NCBI GenBank assembly: GCA_030530045.1
Contig: JAUMVS010000059.1
Span: forward strand, 1,205-8,906
Direction: 5' to 3'
Source of the DNA: Phoenicibacter congonensis
GTDB taxonomy: Bacteria > Actinomycetota > Coriobacteriia > Coriobacteriales > Eggerthellaceae
DNA: 7,702 nt
Shown: one piece after another, positions 1-5,846 of the stretch
Layout: every line of letters begins with the position of its first letter
Position numbering within the stretch: position 1 is the first letter of the stretch
The notes under the pieces: generated by a model
Database searches by the model: none
What the model was told of the DNA's origin: nothing
What the model saw: only the letters and a program-made list of their open reading frames with translations
Translations under genes and position numbers: made by a program

Positions 1-157
1 CGAGAACATCTTTTACGGTCGCTCTAACGTCACTCATGTGGCGCTGATAAACGCTCCAGAGTGTGTCATTTTGCTCATTTAGAACCGCACATTTGACTGT
101 GGTCGAACCAACGTCGATACCACATGTAAGTATTTCATTAAGGTTATTGTTCAACAT
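1..157 (-). CDS. Acyl-CoA dehydratase activase (BadF/BadG/BcrA/BcrD ATPase family), N-terminal part, cut by window edge
   Basis: Only the first 52 residues lie in the window; the rest continues past the left edge. Residues 12-22 read CGIDVGSTTVK, the phosphate-1 loop of the ASKHA ATPase fold as found in activators of 2-hydroxyacyl-CoA dehydratases. A YQRHMSDVRAT stretch follows (residues 37-47), resembling the start of the large fused activases of anaerobes. Family members use ATP hydrolysis and a [4Fe-4S] cluster to inject an electron into a dehydratase; the cluster-binding cysteines would be outside the window. The ATG at 155-157 is fixed by an in-frame TAA immediately upstream. I see no good Shine-Dalgarno sequence. 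An extended -10 promoter lies about 36 nt upstream, so the gene is probably transcribed separately from its neighbour. The family call is firm, but whether this is the short or the long multidomain form cannot be seen. Confidence 0.8.
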   Translation of the reverse strand, partial: MLNNNLNEILTCGIDVGSTTVKCAVLNEQNDTLWSVYQRHMSDVRATVKDVL

Positions 158-189
158 TTAGTATTATTCTTTTCGCTCTGAGTGAATAC

Positions 190-220
190 AGAATTATAGC
201 ATTGCACACTGGCATAATCT
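190..220. repeat. Imperfect inverted repeat over the activase promoter
   Basis: The arms AGAATTATAGC (190-200) and GCATAATCT (212-220) are reverse complements over 9 positions if two single-base bulges are allowed, with an 11-nt centre. The repeat covers the -10 element of the activase promoter. It could be an operator, or a weak hairpin at the end of the upstream transcript. It is A/T-rich and imperfect, so chance is a real possibility. Confidence 0.25.
193..201 (-). promoter_or_regulatory. Extended -10 promoter for the activase gene
   Basis: On the minus strand this reads TGCTATAAT, a perfect TATAAT preceded by the TGn extended -10 element. The expected transcription start is near 186, giving a leader of about 29 nt before the ATG at 157. 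The hexamer at the usual -35 position (TAGATT) is poor, which fits an extended -10 promoter. The site lies in the 66-nt gap between the two genes and partly overlaps an imperfect inverted repeat (190-220). It is inferred from sequence only. Confidence 0.55.
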
Positions 221-223
221 AGG

Positions 224-1312
224 CTATATCATGTCCATTTGGACACTCGTAGCGTTGTACCAATGCTCCCAATTTGGAGGGCAATACTTCTTTGCAGCAG
301 TTACAGAAATGGTGTAGCCGTAGCCGTTTTTCAGGCCGCGAACATGAGTCCTAATTGCTTCTTCCCAGGTGTCCCAAGAATAGCTGCCCCAGCCCCATGC
401 GTTGTGTGACGCAAAGCAATAACGTCCCTTCGAGCTCTCGGTGTTTGAGATTGCTGGAGACCAACGAGGGTCAACGCCGTAATCCCATGCAGCTTCAGCA
501 AATGTCTTGCCCTGACCTGCTAAAGGTGAGCCCGAAAGATAATTGTCAATTCTTGTTGCCCATTCGTTTACGAAAGTTGTTTTGTCTTGCGACCAGTCGG
601 CATCGTCGTTGCTAGGGCCACTGGTCGATTCGCTGCTTGAAGACGAATCGCTAGAAGAACTGTTACTCTTGGCTTCTTCTGCTGTCTTAGCTGCAGCTTC
701 TGCCTCGGCGCGTTCCTTTTCAGCCTGCTCTTGAGCCTTTCTTTGTGCTTCCTCACGAGCAGCTTGTGCTTCTTGAAGAGCAGTTTGTGCGGCTGCTGCC
801 TGGCTTTCTGCCTCAGCTTTTTTCGCGGAAAGACCGCTTTGCAGCTCCTCAAGCTCTTCTTTCATCGAGCTAAAAGTCATAACATCATTTGCATTCTTTT
901 CGCGAATGTGCTCGACATAGTTGAAGTTCATGAGAGCAGTTGTGAGGTCTTCGGTGCCAAAAATCATGTTAATGATGCCGCCGATTGAGCCATCAAGGAA
1001 AAAGAGCGTTTTAACTGCGGCGTTAGCGCGAGTTACCCTGCTTGGGAGCTCGGCGTTAATCTCATCAATGCGCTGCTGGTTTTCGTCGCATTCCTGCTGA
1101 AGTTGCTGGGCTTTTGCGCTGGCTTCTTCATATTTTTGAGCTGACTGCTCAATGATTTGCTGGTTTGCGTCGGCATCAAACTCGGTTTCCGTCGTTTCAG
1201 AATATGCAGACTCAAGAGGCACGCAAGTCAAAACTGTGCCAAATGCGAGAGCGAACGCGAGTGCCACGCTCAAGAATTTAGTATGTAGACCGTCAGTGTT
1301 AAGTACACGCAT
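224..1312 (-). CDS. Secreted PcsB-like coiled-coil protein with C-terminal lysozyme-like (glucosaminidase-type) domain; probable peptidoglycan hydrolase
   Basis: This 362-residue protein has an N-terminal signal peptide: a hydrophobic core at about residues 12-30 and a plausible signal peptidase I site after the Ala-Tyr-Ser at 36-38. Residues 50-90 and 150-214 are Glu/Ala/Gln-rich coiled coil, joined by a hydrophobic segment (about 100-135, with FFLDGSIGGIINMIFG) that resembles the hinge of PcsB/CwlO coiled-coil domains. A Ser-rich linker (216-232) leads to a globular domain (about 240-362) containing GVDPRWSPAISNTESSKGR and HNAWGWGSYSWDTWEEAI. These match lysozyme-fold glucosaminidase-type domains; E292 is the candidate catalytic acid. 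C299 and C344 could form a disulfide outside the cell. By inference it cleaves cell-wall glycan during growth or division. The coding region starts at an ATG with no Shine-Dalgarno sequence, directly behind a promoter. The C-terminal domain is not the CHAP or NlpC/P60 type usual for such coiled-coil proteins. The exact bond cleaved cannot be read from the sequence. Confidence 0.8.
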   Translation of the reverse strand: MRVLNTDGLHTKFLSVALAFALAFGTVLTCVPLESAYSETTETEFDADANQQIIEQSAQKYEEASAKAQQLQQECDENQQRIDEINAELPSRVTRANAAVKTLFFLDGSIGGIINMIFGTEDLTTALMNFNYVEHIREKNANDVMTFSSMKEELEELQSGLSAKKAEAESQAAAAQTALQEAQAAREEAQRKAQEQAEKERAEAEAAAKTAEEAKSNSSSSDSSSSSESTSGPSNDDADWSQDKTTFVNEWATRIDNYLSGSPLAGQGKTFAEAAWDYGVDPRWSPAISNTESSKGRYCFASHNAWGWGSYSWDTWEEAIRTHVRGLKNGYGYTISVTAAKKYCPPNWEHWYNATSVQMDMI

Positions 1313-1320
1313 GGTAGCTA

Positions 1321-1349
1321 ATTATACTAAAAATGCAGGCACATGAAAG
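1321..1349 (-). promoter_or_regulatory. Promoter of the secreted hydrolase gene, giving a leaderless or near-leaderless transcript
   Basis: On the minus strand a perfect TATAAT (1326-1321) lies only 8 nt before the ATG at 1312. A weak -35 (CTTTCA, 3 of 6 matches to TTGACA) lies 17 nt upstream at 1349-1344. A normal -10 to +1 distance puts the transcription start near 1314, about 2 nt before the start codon. The absence of any Shine-Dalgarno sequence agrees with leaderless translation, which is common in actinobacteria. Confidence 0.5.
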
Positions 1350-1440
1350 TTTTCCACGATTAATAAAACCGACGGTGTAGATAAATAAATGACAGATTGT
1401 AAATTAAATATAGCCGTGCATTGCCAACTTAATCGACAAG

Positions 1441-1498
1441 AATTCTGCGAATTTTAGCAACTACTCACAAGGATTAGTTGACGAAGAACGCCAGAATT
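1441..1498. repeat. Nested inverted repeat in the intergenic region (possible structured RNA or protein-binding site)
   Basis: The outer arms are AATTCTGCG (1441-1449) and CGCCAGAATT (1489-1498), pairing over 9 bp with one bulged base. A perfect inner pair lies inside them: CAACTA (1458-1463) and TAGTTG (1475-1480), with an 11-nt loop. The stretches between the inner and outer stems pair poorly. There is no T-run on either side, so it does not look like a standard intrinsic terminator. It lies about 60 nt past the end of the tsaD part of the fusion gene, so it could be the 3' end structure of the operon transcript. Its function is unknown. Confidence 0.4.
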
Positions 1499-1559
1499 AG
1501 AGCCTAAGTTGACTAGAAAACCGCCAGCTAGAGAAACAAAAACTAAAATGCTGAGCGAG

Positions 1560-3875
1560 TTAGTGACGAGAGTTTAGAGGCGATTGCGAGCTAACGTCGC
1601 CATCGAGAGCGCCAATGTTTCCCTGCTCAAACTCAAACTGAGCAGCCAAGCCAATCATGACAGCGTTATCACCACAAACATCATTTGGGGCAACGCAGAA
1701 TTTCACATGCATCTTCTCGCAAAGGCTTGCAAAAGCCGACCTTAAAGCACGGTTAGCAGCAACTCCCCCGCCGAAACAAAACGTTTTTGCGTGGTAGGTT
1801 TTGATTGCATCTTTAACTTTTGCAACTTGCACATCGCAAATGCTTTGCTCAAACGAAGCACAAACATCACACATGTTCTGTCTGGTTAGATGACCATCGG
1901 GGTTTTCTGACTTCAAACGCTCAATCTCAAGCACAACAGCCGTTTTTAAACCGGAAAGACTCATGCGCAAATCGTGCGAATGCAGAAGTGGACGCGGAAG
2001 TTCAACGTTGGCAGCTACGCCATCTTTTGATAGAGCCGAGATTTCAGGACCGCCAGGGTATGGAAGGCCCATAGCGCGAGCGATTTTGTCAAAAGCTTCG
2101 CCAACAGCATCGTCGATTGTGCCGCCGACTACCTCGTAGTCGCCCCAATCTTTCACAAGAACGAGCGTTGTGTTTCCGCCTGAAATTAATGAAGCTAAGC
2201 AAGGCATTTCGATTTCACCATCGCAAAGCTTGTTTGCAAACAGGTGTCCTTCAAGGTGGTCGATGAAAACAAGCGGCTTGTTTGCGGCCCATGCAACACC
2301 CTTAGCAAAAGCCTGACCAACCACGAGTGAGCCCACCAAGCCAGGGTGAGTTGTTACTGCAATGGCATCAATATCGTCGTAGTTTTGCATGTTTGCAAGG
2401 CGAAGTGTTTCTTGAGCTACCTGCGAGATTACCTCGATGTGCTTGCGGCTTGCAATTTCAGGCACTACGCCACCAAATCGAGCATGAAACTTAGCCGACG
2501 ATGAGACAACAGAAGACAAAACGTCACAGCTACTATCAACGATTGCGCCAGCCGTTTCATCACACGATGACTCAATTGCAAAAATCAAAGGACGGCGCTC
2601 ATCCTCAAAAGTAGCACTTTCTGCAACCACAAAATCTTCTATGTTTGCAAAGTTTGTGATGTCGACCGAATAGGTCACGCCGTTTTCGTTGCCATAAAAG
2701 CCCTTGCGCACGCAAACCTTCTCAAAGCCGAGCGAGAAATACAGTGCCTGAGCTGGCAAGTTAGACTCTCTAACTTCCAGAAGGACTTTCGAGACGCCCA
2801 AGTTTCTGAGCAGCTCAAACGCTGAGCGCATCAACTTTTTGCCAATGCCCTGTTTGCGCGAGCCTGACGCAACGCAAACTTTCAGAATTTCTGCGGTGTC
2901 CCCTGAATAGGAAGCGCCAACATAACCCGCTAGCGCATCACCTGACACTGCCTTTAGCCAAATGCGATTGTTGGCCACTACATCGGTCGTAAAGCTTGCT
3001 TCGCTCCACGCATCGCTATCAAAACTATCGCCTTCAAGTGCTGCGAGCGCAGGAGCATCTGATAACTCAACTGGACGAACAGAAATGTGATTTGTGTCTT
3101 CGCCTTGAACTCCGGTCACTAAATCTTTTGCATTGTTCGACTTGATTTTCGTCAGTTCGTTTTCTTCCGCATCAGAAAGACGCGTGTAAACTGGCAAAAT
3201 CAAGCCAGCGTCATGCTCTATGACCGAAAGCGGGTTGCCGCTTTCTTTCATTTGCTTTGAAAGCAGCGAGAGCATGCTTGTGCCACTTGGGTACCAAAGA
3301 CCTGCATCAAGCAGGTTAAACTTGCCTTCGAAAAGAGCCTTGTGCTTAACAAGACCATCGCCACAAGCAATTGTGTTGCCTTGCTCTTCTAGACTTCCAA
3401 GAAAAGCAGCAGGCTTTGCTACAGAGTCGGCATTTTTTCTGACGATTTCGCCTTCGCAAATGTCATAAAAAACAGGGTAGACCTCACCGCGCATAGCGTC
3501 AGCAACGACTAGTGCTTCGCCATAAACTTCATTGAGACGAAGGTTTTCAGCAATTGCGTCAAGCGTAGAAATTCCATAGAGCGGAACATTTAGAGCTAAG
3601 CAAATGCCTTTTGCAGTTGCAAGTGCAATGCGAACACCAGTAAAAGACCCAGGTCCACGGCCAACTCCAACAACAGCTATGTCTTTTGCGCTCAAGCCAT
3701 GAGTCTTAAAGAGTTCATCGATTTCAGGAAGAAGCTTTTGGTTTGACGCACGCATGGAATCGATGAGCTTCTCATCGATTACCTCAACATCAAACGTTTC
3801 TGCGCGCAGCTCTCCAATTCCCAAAATTACTTTTTCATTGGAAGAATCAATTGTTAAAGCGATGTTTTTAGCCAT
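1560..3875 (-). CDS. tsaD: TsaB-RimI-TsaD triple fusion: tRNA t6A37 threonylcarbamoyltransferase with ribosomal-protein N-acetyltransferase domain
   Basis: The protein has 771 residues and three domains. Residues 1-235 are TsaB (GRGPGSFTGVR at 72-82), the dimerisation partner of TsaD. Residues 262-405 are a GNAT acetyltransferase of the RimI type, with the acetyl-CoA loop RKQGIG at 340-345 and LEVRESN...LYFSLGF at 366-384. Residues 428-771 are TsaD: IESSCDET at 434-441, metal ligands H540 and H544 in DHLEGH, PYPGGPE at 605-611, FGGGVAAN at 701-708, and D736 in CGDNAVMI. TsaD with TsaB and TsaE transfers threonylcarbamoyl from threonylcarbamoyl-AMP to A37 of ANN-decoding tRNAs; RimI acetylates the N-terminus of ribosomal protein S18 in E. 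coli. I chose the ATG at 3873-3875 (MAKNIALTID), which forms a TAATG overlap with the tsaE stop. A GTG four codons earlier is possible but would overlap tsaE by 13 nt. The TsaC step is not encoded in this window. Confidence 0.95.
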   Translation of the reverse strand: MAKNIALTIDSSNEKVILGIGELRAETFDVEVIDEKLIDSMRASNQKLLPEIDELFKTHGLSAKDIAVVGVGRGPGSFTGVRIALATAKGICLALNVPLYGISTLDAIAENLRLNEVYGEALVVADAMRGEVYPVFYDICEGEIVRKNADSVAKPAAFLGSLEEQGNTIACGDGLVKHKALFEGKFNLLDAGLWYPSGTSMLSLLSKQMKESGNPLSVIEHDAGLILPVYTRLSDAEENELTKIKSNNAKDLVTGVQGEDTNHISVRPVELSDAPALAALEGDSFDSDAWSEASFTTDVVANNRIWLKAVSGDALAGYVGASYSGDTAEILKVCVASGSRKQGIGKKLMRSAFELLRNLGVSKVLLEVRESNLPAQALYFSLGFEKVCVRKGFYGNENGVTYSVDITNFANIEDFVVAESATFEDERRPLIFAIESSCDETAGAIVDSSCDVLSSVVSSSAKFHARFGGVVPEIASRKHIEVISQVAQETLRLANMQNYDDIDAIAVTTHPGLVGSLVVGQAFAKGVAWAANKPLVFIDHLEGHLFANKLCDGEIEMPCLASLISGGNTTLVLVKDWGDYEVVGGTIDDAVGEAFDKIARAMGLPYPGGPEISALSKDGVAANVELPRPLLHSHDLRMSLSGLKTAVVLEIERLKSENPDGHLTRQNMCDVCASFEQSICDVQVAKVKDAIKTYHAKTFCFGGGVAANRALRSAFASLCEKMHVKFCVAPNDVCGDNAVMIGLAAQFEFEQGNIGALDGDVSSQSPLNSRH

Positions 3876-4339
3876 TATGCAAGCCACTTTTCAACTAAAG
3901 CTTGCGATTGAGGGCCGCATGCATCGACCATGATTTCTCGAGGCTCACTCCCCTGCCCGCTAAATTCAAGTCTCACAGCATCGGTTGGCATTGAGTCACT
4001 GAACAAATCGGCCCATTCAATGAACGACACACCGTCGCTTGGGTTGTAGCCGCACTCATCAAAGCCAATTTCTGAGAGTTCGTCTTCTGAATTTAGACGA
4101 TAGACATCGAAGTGATAAAGCATAAAATTGTTTGCTTCATATTCATTGATAAAGCAAAACGTTGGGCTTGTGATTTCGTTTTTGACGCCTGCATGCGCAG
4201 CAACACGACTGACGAACTCCGACTTCCCACTGCCCAAGTTGCCATTTAGCAAAAAGGTGTGGGTCGGCTCGAGAAGCGGCGCAAGTTTTGCTGCCAGCTC
4301 GTCAAGTTCATCAAGCGTGTTAACTGTAATTTTTTTCAT
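3875..4339 (-). CDS. tsaE: tRNA t6A biosynthesis ATPase TsaE
   Basis: This 154-residue protein has the usual TsaE length. It has a Walker A loop GNLGSGKS (33-40), the family block SPTFCFINEY (58-67), HFDVYRL (76-82) and IEWAD (107-111). TsaE is a small P-loop ATPase that binds the TsaB-TsaD dimer and is needed for repeated rounds of t6A synthesis. Its partners are encoded by the next gene, with which it overlaps by 1 nt. I placed the start at the ATG at 4337-4339, 5 nt after the folD stop, because the family begins close to this MKKITVNTLDEL segment. A longer reading starts at a TTG inside folD and adds a Cys-rich stretch with no family match. No clear Shine-Dalgarno sequence precedes the ATG, so translation is probably coupled to folD. 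Confidence 0.93.
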   Translation of the reverse strand: MKKITVNTLDELDELAAKLAPLLEPTHTFLLNGNLGSGKSEFVSRVAAHAGVKNEITSPTFCFINEYEANNFMLYHFDVYRLNSEDELSEIGFDECGYNPSDGVSFIEWADLFSDSMPTDAVRLEFSGQGSEPREIMVDACGPQSQALVEKWLA

Positions 4340-4344
4340 GCAGT

Positions 4345-5202
4345 CTATTTTAGACCCGCAATGTGTGCTGCAGCAGAACAAACAAACTGCAACATTACAG
4401 AAGTTGTAACGGAACCAACTCCGCGTGGCACTGGCGTGATGCTGTCGACGATTGGTTCGACCTCATCAAAGTCAACATCACCTGTTAATTTTCCAGCCTC
4501 GTCAACGTTTGTGGCCACGTCAATAACTACCTGACCTGGTGCGAAATAGTTTTTGCCAAAAGCATTTGCACGCCCCGTTGCCAAAATCACGATGTCAGCA
4601 GCACTTGTTAGGTCTTTTAGCTTTTTGCTTTTCGAATGCGTCATGGTGACTGTCGCATTTCTGTGCAGAAGCATGACTGACACCGGGCGACCAATTACAA
4701 GAGAACGCCCTGCAACAACTACATGTTTACCAGTCACATCAATTCCGTAATGGTCAAGAATTTCAAGACAGCTTTGAGCAGTGGCTGGCACAAACAGTAG
4801 GTCAGCATTTGAATAGACCTTCGAAGAGTTGACCTCAGTGATGCAGTCAATGTCTTTTGCAGGGTCTAGCTTAGTTTGCAGAGCATGAACATCTAAATGA
4901 TGAGGCAGAGGCTGGAAAAAGAGGCAGCCATGAATTGAGTCATCATTGTTGAGAGCATCAATTGTTGCCTCGAATTCCTCCTGCGTAACCGTTTGCTCAA
5001 GGTTAAAAAGCTCAGTTTTGATGCCGTGCTCTTCCGCCTTTTTAACAAGCGATTTTTCATAGGACTCAGAAGCAGGGTCGTTGCCAACCAAGACAAGCGC
5101 AAGCGTTGGTTCGACTCCGTTTTGTTTCAAATTTTCTACAGCACTGTCTACCTTTGCATAAATAGCATCGGCAACAGGCTTGCCTAATAACAGTTCTGCC
5201 AC
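4345..5202 (-). CDS. folD: FolD-family methylenetetrahydrofolate dehydrogenase (variant active site; cyclohydrolase activity doubtful)
   Basis: This 285-residue protein has full FolD length. It has the N-terminal catalytic domain, the Rossmann-type dinucleotide-binding segment AGRSLVIGRPVSVMLL (164-179) and the C-terminal TPVPRGVGSVTTSVML (256-271). FolD normally oxidises 5,10-methylene-THF to methenyl-THF and hydrolyses that to 10-formyl-THF. The active-site Tyr is present (Y48) and so is the Asp of the KDxD motif (D119). Counting without gaps from Y48, the usual catalytic Lys four residues on is L52, with lysines only at 54 and 55. The usual VQLPLP segment reads FFQPLP (95-100), so the Gln is displaced by one. 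From memory, similar variants occur in clostridial FolD proteins. Because fchA lies 3 nt upstream, this enzyme may act mainly as a dehydrogenase. The start is GTG with no visible Shine-Dalgarno sequence, so it is probably translationally coupled to fchA. Confidence 0.93.
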   Translation of the reverse strand: MAELLLGKPVADAIYAKVDSAVENLKQNGVEPTLALVLVGNDPASESYEKSLVKKAEEHGIKTELFNLEQTVTQEEFEATIDALNNDDSIHGCLFFQPLPHHLDVHALQTKLDPAKDIDCITEVNSSKVYSNADLLFVPATAQSCLEILDHYGIDVTGKHVVVAGRSLVIGRPVSVMLLHRNATVTMTHSKSKKLKDLTSAADIVILATGRANAFGKNYFAPGQVVIDVATNVDEAGKLTGDVDFDEVEPIVDSITPVPRGVGSVTTSVMLQFVCSAAAHIAGLK

Positions 5203-5205
5203 GGG

Positions 5206-5838
5206 CTAGACCAATCTGTATGCATCAAGTTGATCGGCAACAATTCCGTAGACATAATCGGCGTTTCTGACACCCTCTTCGACAAGATTGTTCGCAAGGC
5301 TCTTGAATTTGTCACCGTTCTCGTGGCTCTTAAAAAGCCCAGCGTTGACATAAACATTCATGCTTGCTGAGATGAGCGCAGCTTTTGCCATTGTTACAGC
5401 GCAACCGATGTCGCTAATTGTGAGCTTGCCTGTGTTTTTCGCGAGATATTCGCATTCCTCAATGACATCGAGGCACTTCTGCATAATCTCAAGCGGAACA
5501 GAGCACGCGAGCACAAGCGCATCATCCATTTTCTTGTCGCGAAGCTCGCCCTTTGGAAGCTTCATGGCTTTTGCAACTGGAGCAAAAGAATTTGCATCCT
5601 CGTCAACAAGAATCAAAAGGTCGCTGTTTACGTCGTTTAATTTGTTTACGGAAGCCTCAAGCTGTCCGCGAATTTGGTCGTATTTATCGTTTGCATAGGC
5701 GATGTTGGAAACCATTGAAGCACAAGCCCCAGCAAGAGCTCCACAATAGGCACTTGCTGCACCACCACCAGGCGTAGCGTCGCCGCTACTTAAACGCTCA
5801 ATAAATTCAGTATCAATGGTTAGCGCGTTATCAGACAT
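5206..5838 (-). CDS. fchA: FchA-type methenyltetrahydrofolate cyclohydrolase (cyclodeaminase/cyclohydrolase family)
   Basis: This 210-residue protein covers the whole family domain, which is homologous to the cyclodeaminase half of formiminotransferase-cyclodeaminase. Visible motifs are SSGDATPGGGAASAYCGALA (17-36, the Pro-Gly-Gly-Gly loop), VDEDANSF (78-85), MKLPKG (92-97) and the SDIGCAVTMAKAAL helix (142-155) with NVYVN (161-165). As FchA it interconverts 5,10-methenyl-THF and 10-formyl-THF. The stand-alone form, together with flanking fhs and folD and the absence of a formiminotransferase domain or other histidine-degradation genes in the window, favours cyclohydrolase over formimino-THF cyclodeaminase. 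The ATG has a strong AAGGAG 4 nt upstream that overlaps the fhs stop codon. The family is certain; the exact substrate is inferred from context. Confidence 0.9.
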   Translation of the reverse strand: MSDNALTIDTEFIERLSSGDATPGGGAASAYCGALAGACASMVSNIAYANDKYDQIRGQLEASVNKLNDVNSDLLILVDEDANSFAPVAKAMKLPKGELRDKKMDDALVLACSVPLEIMQKCLDVIEECEYLAKNTGKLTISDIGCAVTMAKAALISASMNVYVNAGLFKSHENGDKFKSLANNLVEEGVRNADYVYGIVADQLDAYRLV

Positions 5839-5846
5839 TCTTCTCC

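Larger units (their letters stand above)
1313..1559. other. Intergenic region between the tsa operon and the secreted hydrolase gene
   Basis: I see no gene in these 247 nt. From the operon end they hold a weak A/T stem (ACTAA 1560-1564 with TTAGT 1542-1546, minus strand) followed by a short T-run at 1538-1542, then the nested inverted repeat at 1441-1498. Next comes an isolated TTGGCA (minus strand, 1421-1426) with a TACAAT 20 nt further on, too widely spaced for a good promoter. The near-consensus promoter of the hydrolase lies at the left end. Transcription of the operon probably ends somewhere here, but no strong terminator is visible. Confidence 0.5.

Noticed and set aside
600..670. Ser-rich linker of the hydrolase as a microsatellite or phase-variable repeat
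   Set aside because: The serine codons vary and no homopolymer or perfect short tandem repeat is present at DNA level.
568..988. Open frames on both strands overlapping the hydrolase coiled-coil region
   Set aside because: They are low-complexity shadows of the Ala/Glu-rich coding frame, with no recognisable domain or ribosome site.
1221..1226. Possible lipobox cysteine (C30, VLTC) in the secreted hydrolase
   Set aside because: The residue before Cys is Thr rather than Gly/Ala/Ser, and a signal peptidase I site (AYS) lies a few residues later.
1396..1426. TTGGCA/TACAAT pair as a promoter of the hydrolase gene
   Set aside because: The spacing is about 20 nt, outside the usual 16-18, and a perfect TATAAT lies nearer the gene.
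1538..1564. Weak hairpin plus short T-run just after the tsa fusion stop codon as an intrinsic terminator
   Set aside because: The stem is only 5 A/T-rich pairs with a 13-nt loop; too weak to call a terminator.
3876..3887. GTG start four codons upstream of the TsaB-RimI-TsaD ATG
   Set aside because: It would overlap tsaE by 13 nt and adds MACI before the conserved MAKNIALTIDSS start. The ATG in the TAATG junction fits better.
4340..4381. Longer TsaE reading from a TTG codon inside folD
   Set aside because: It adds 14 Cys-rich residues not seen in the family and uses a rare start; the ATG at 4339 gives normal TsaE length.
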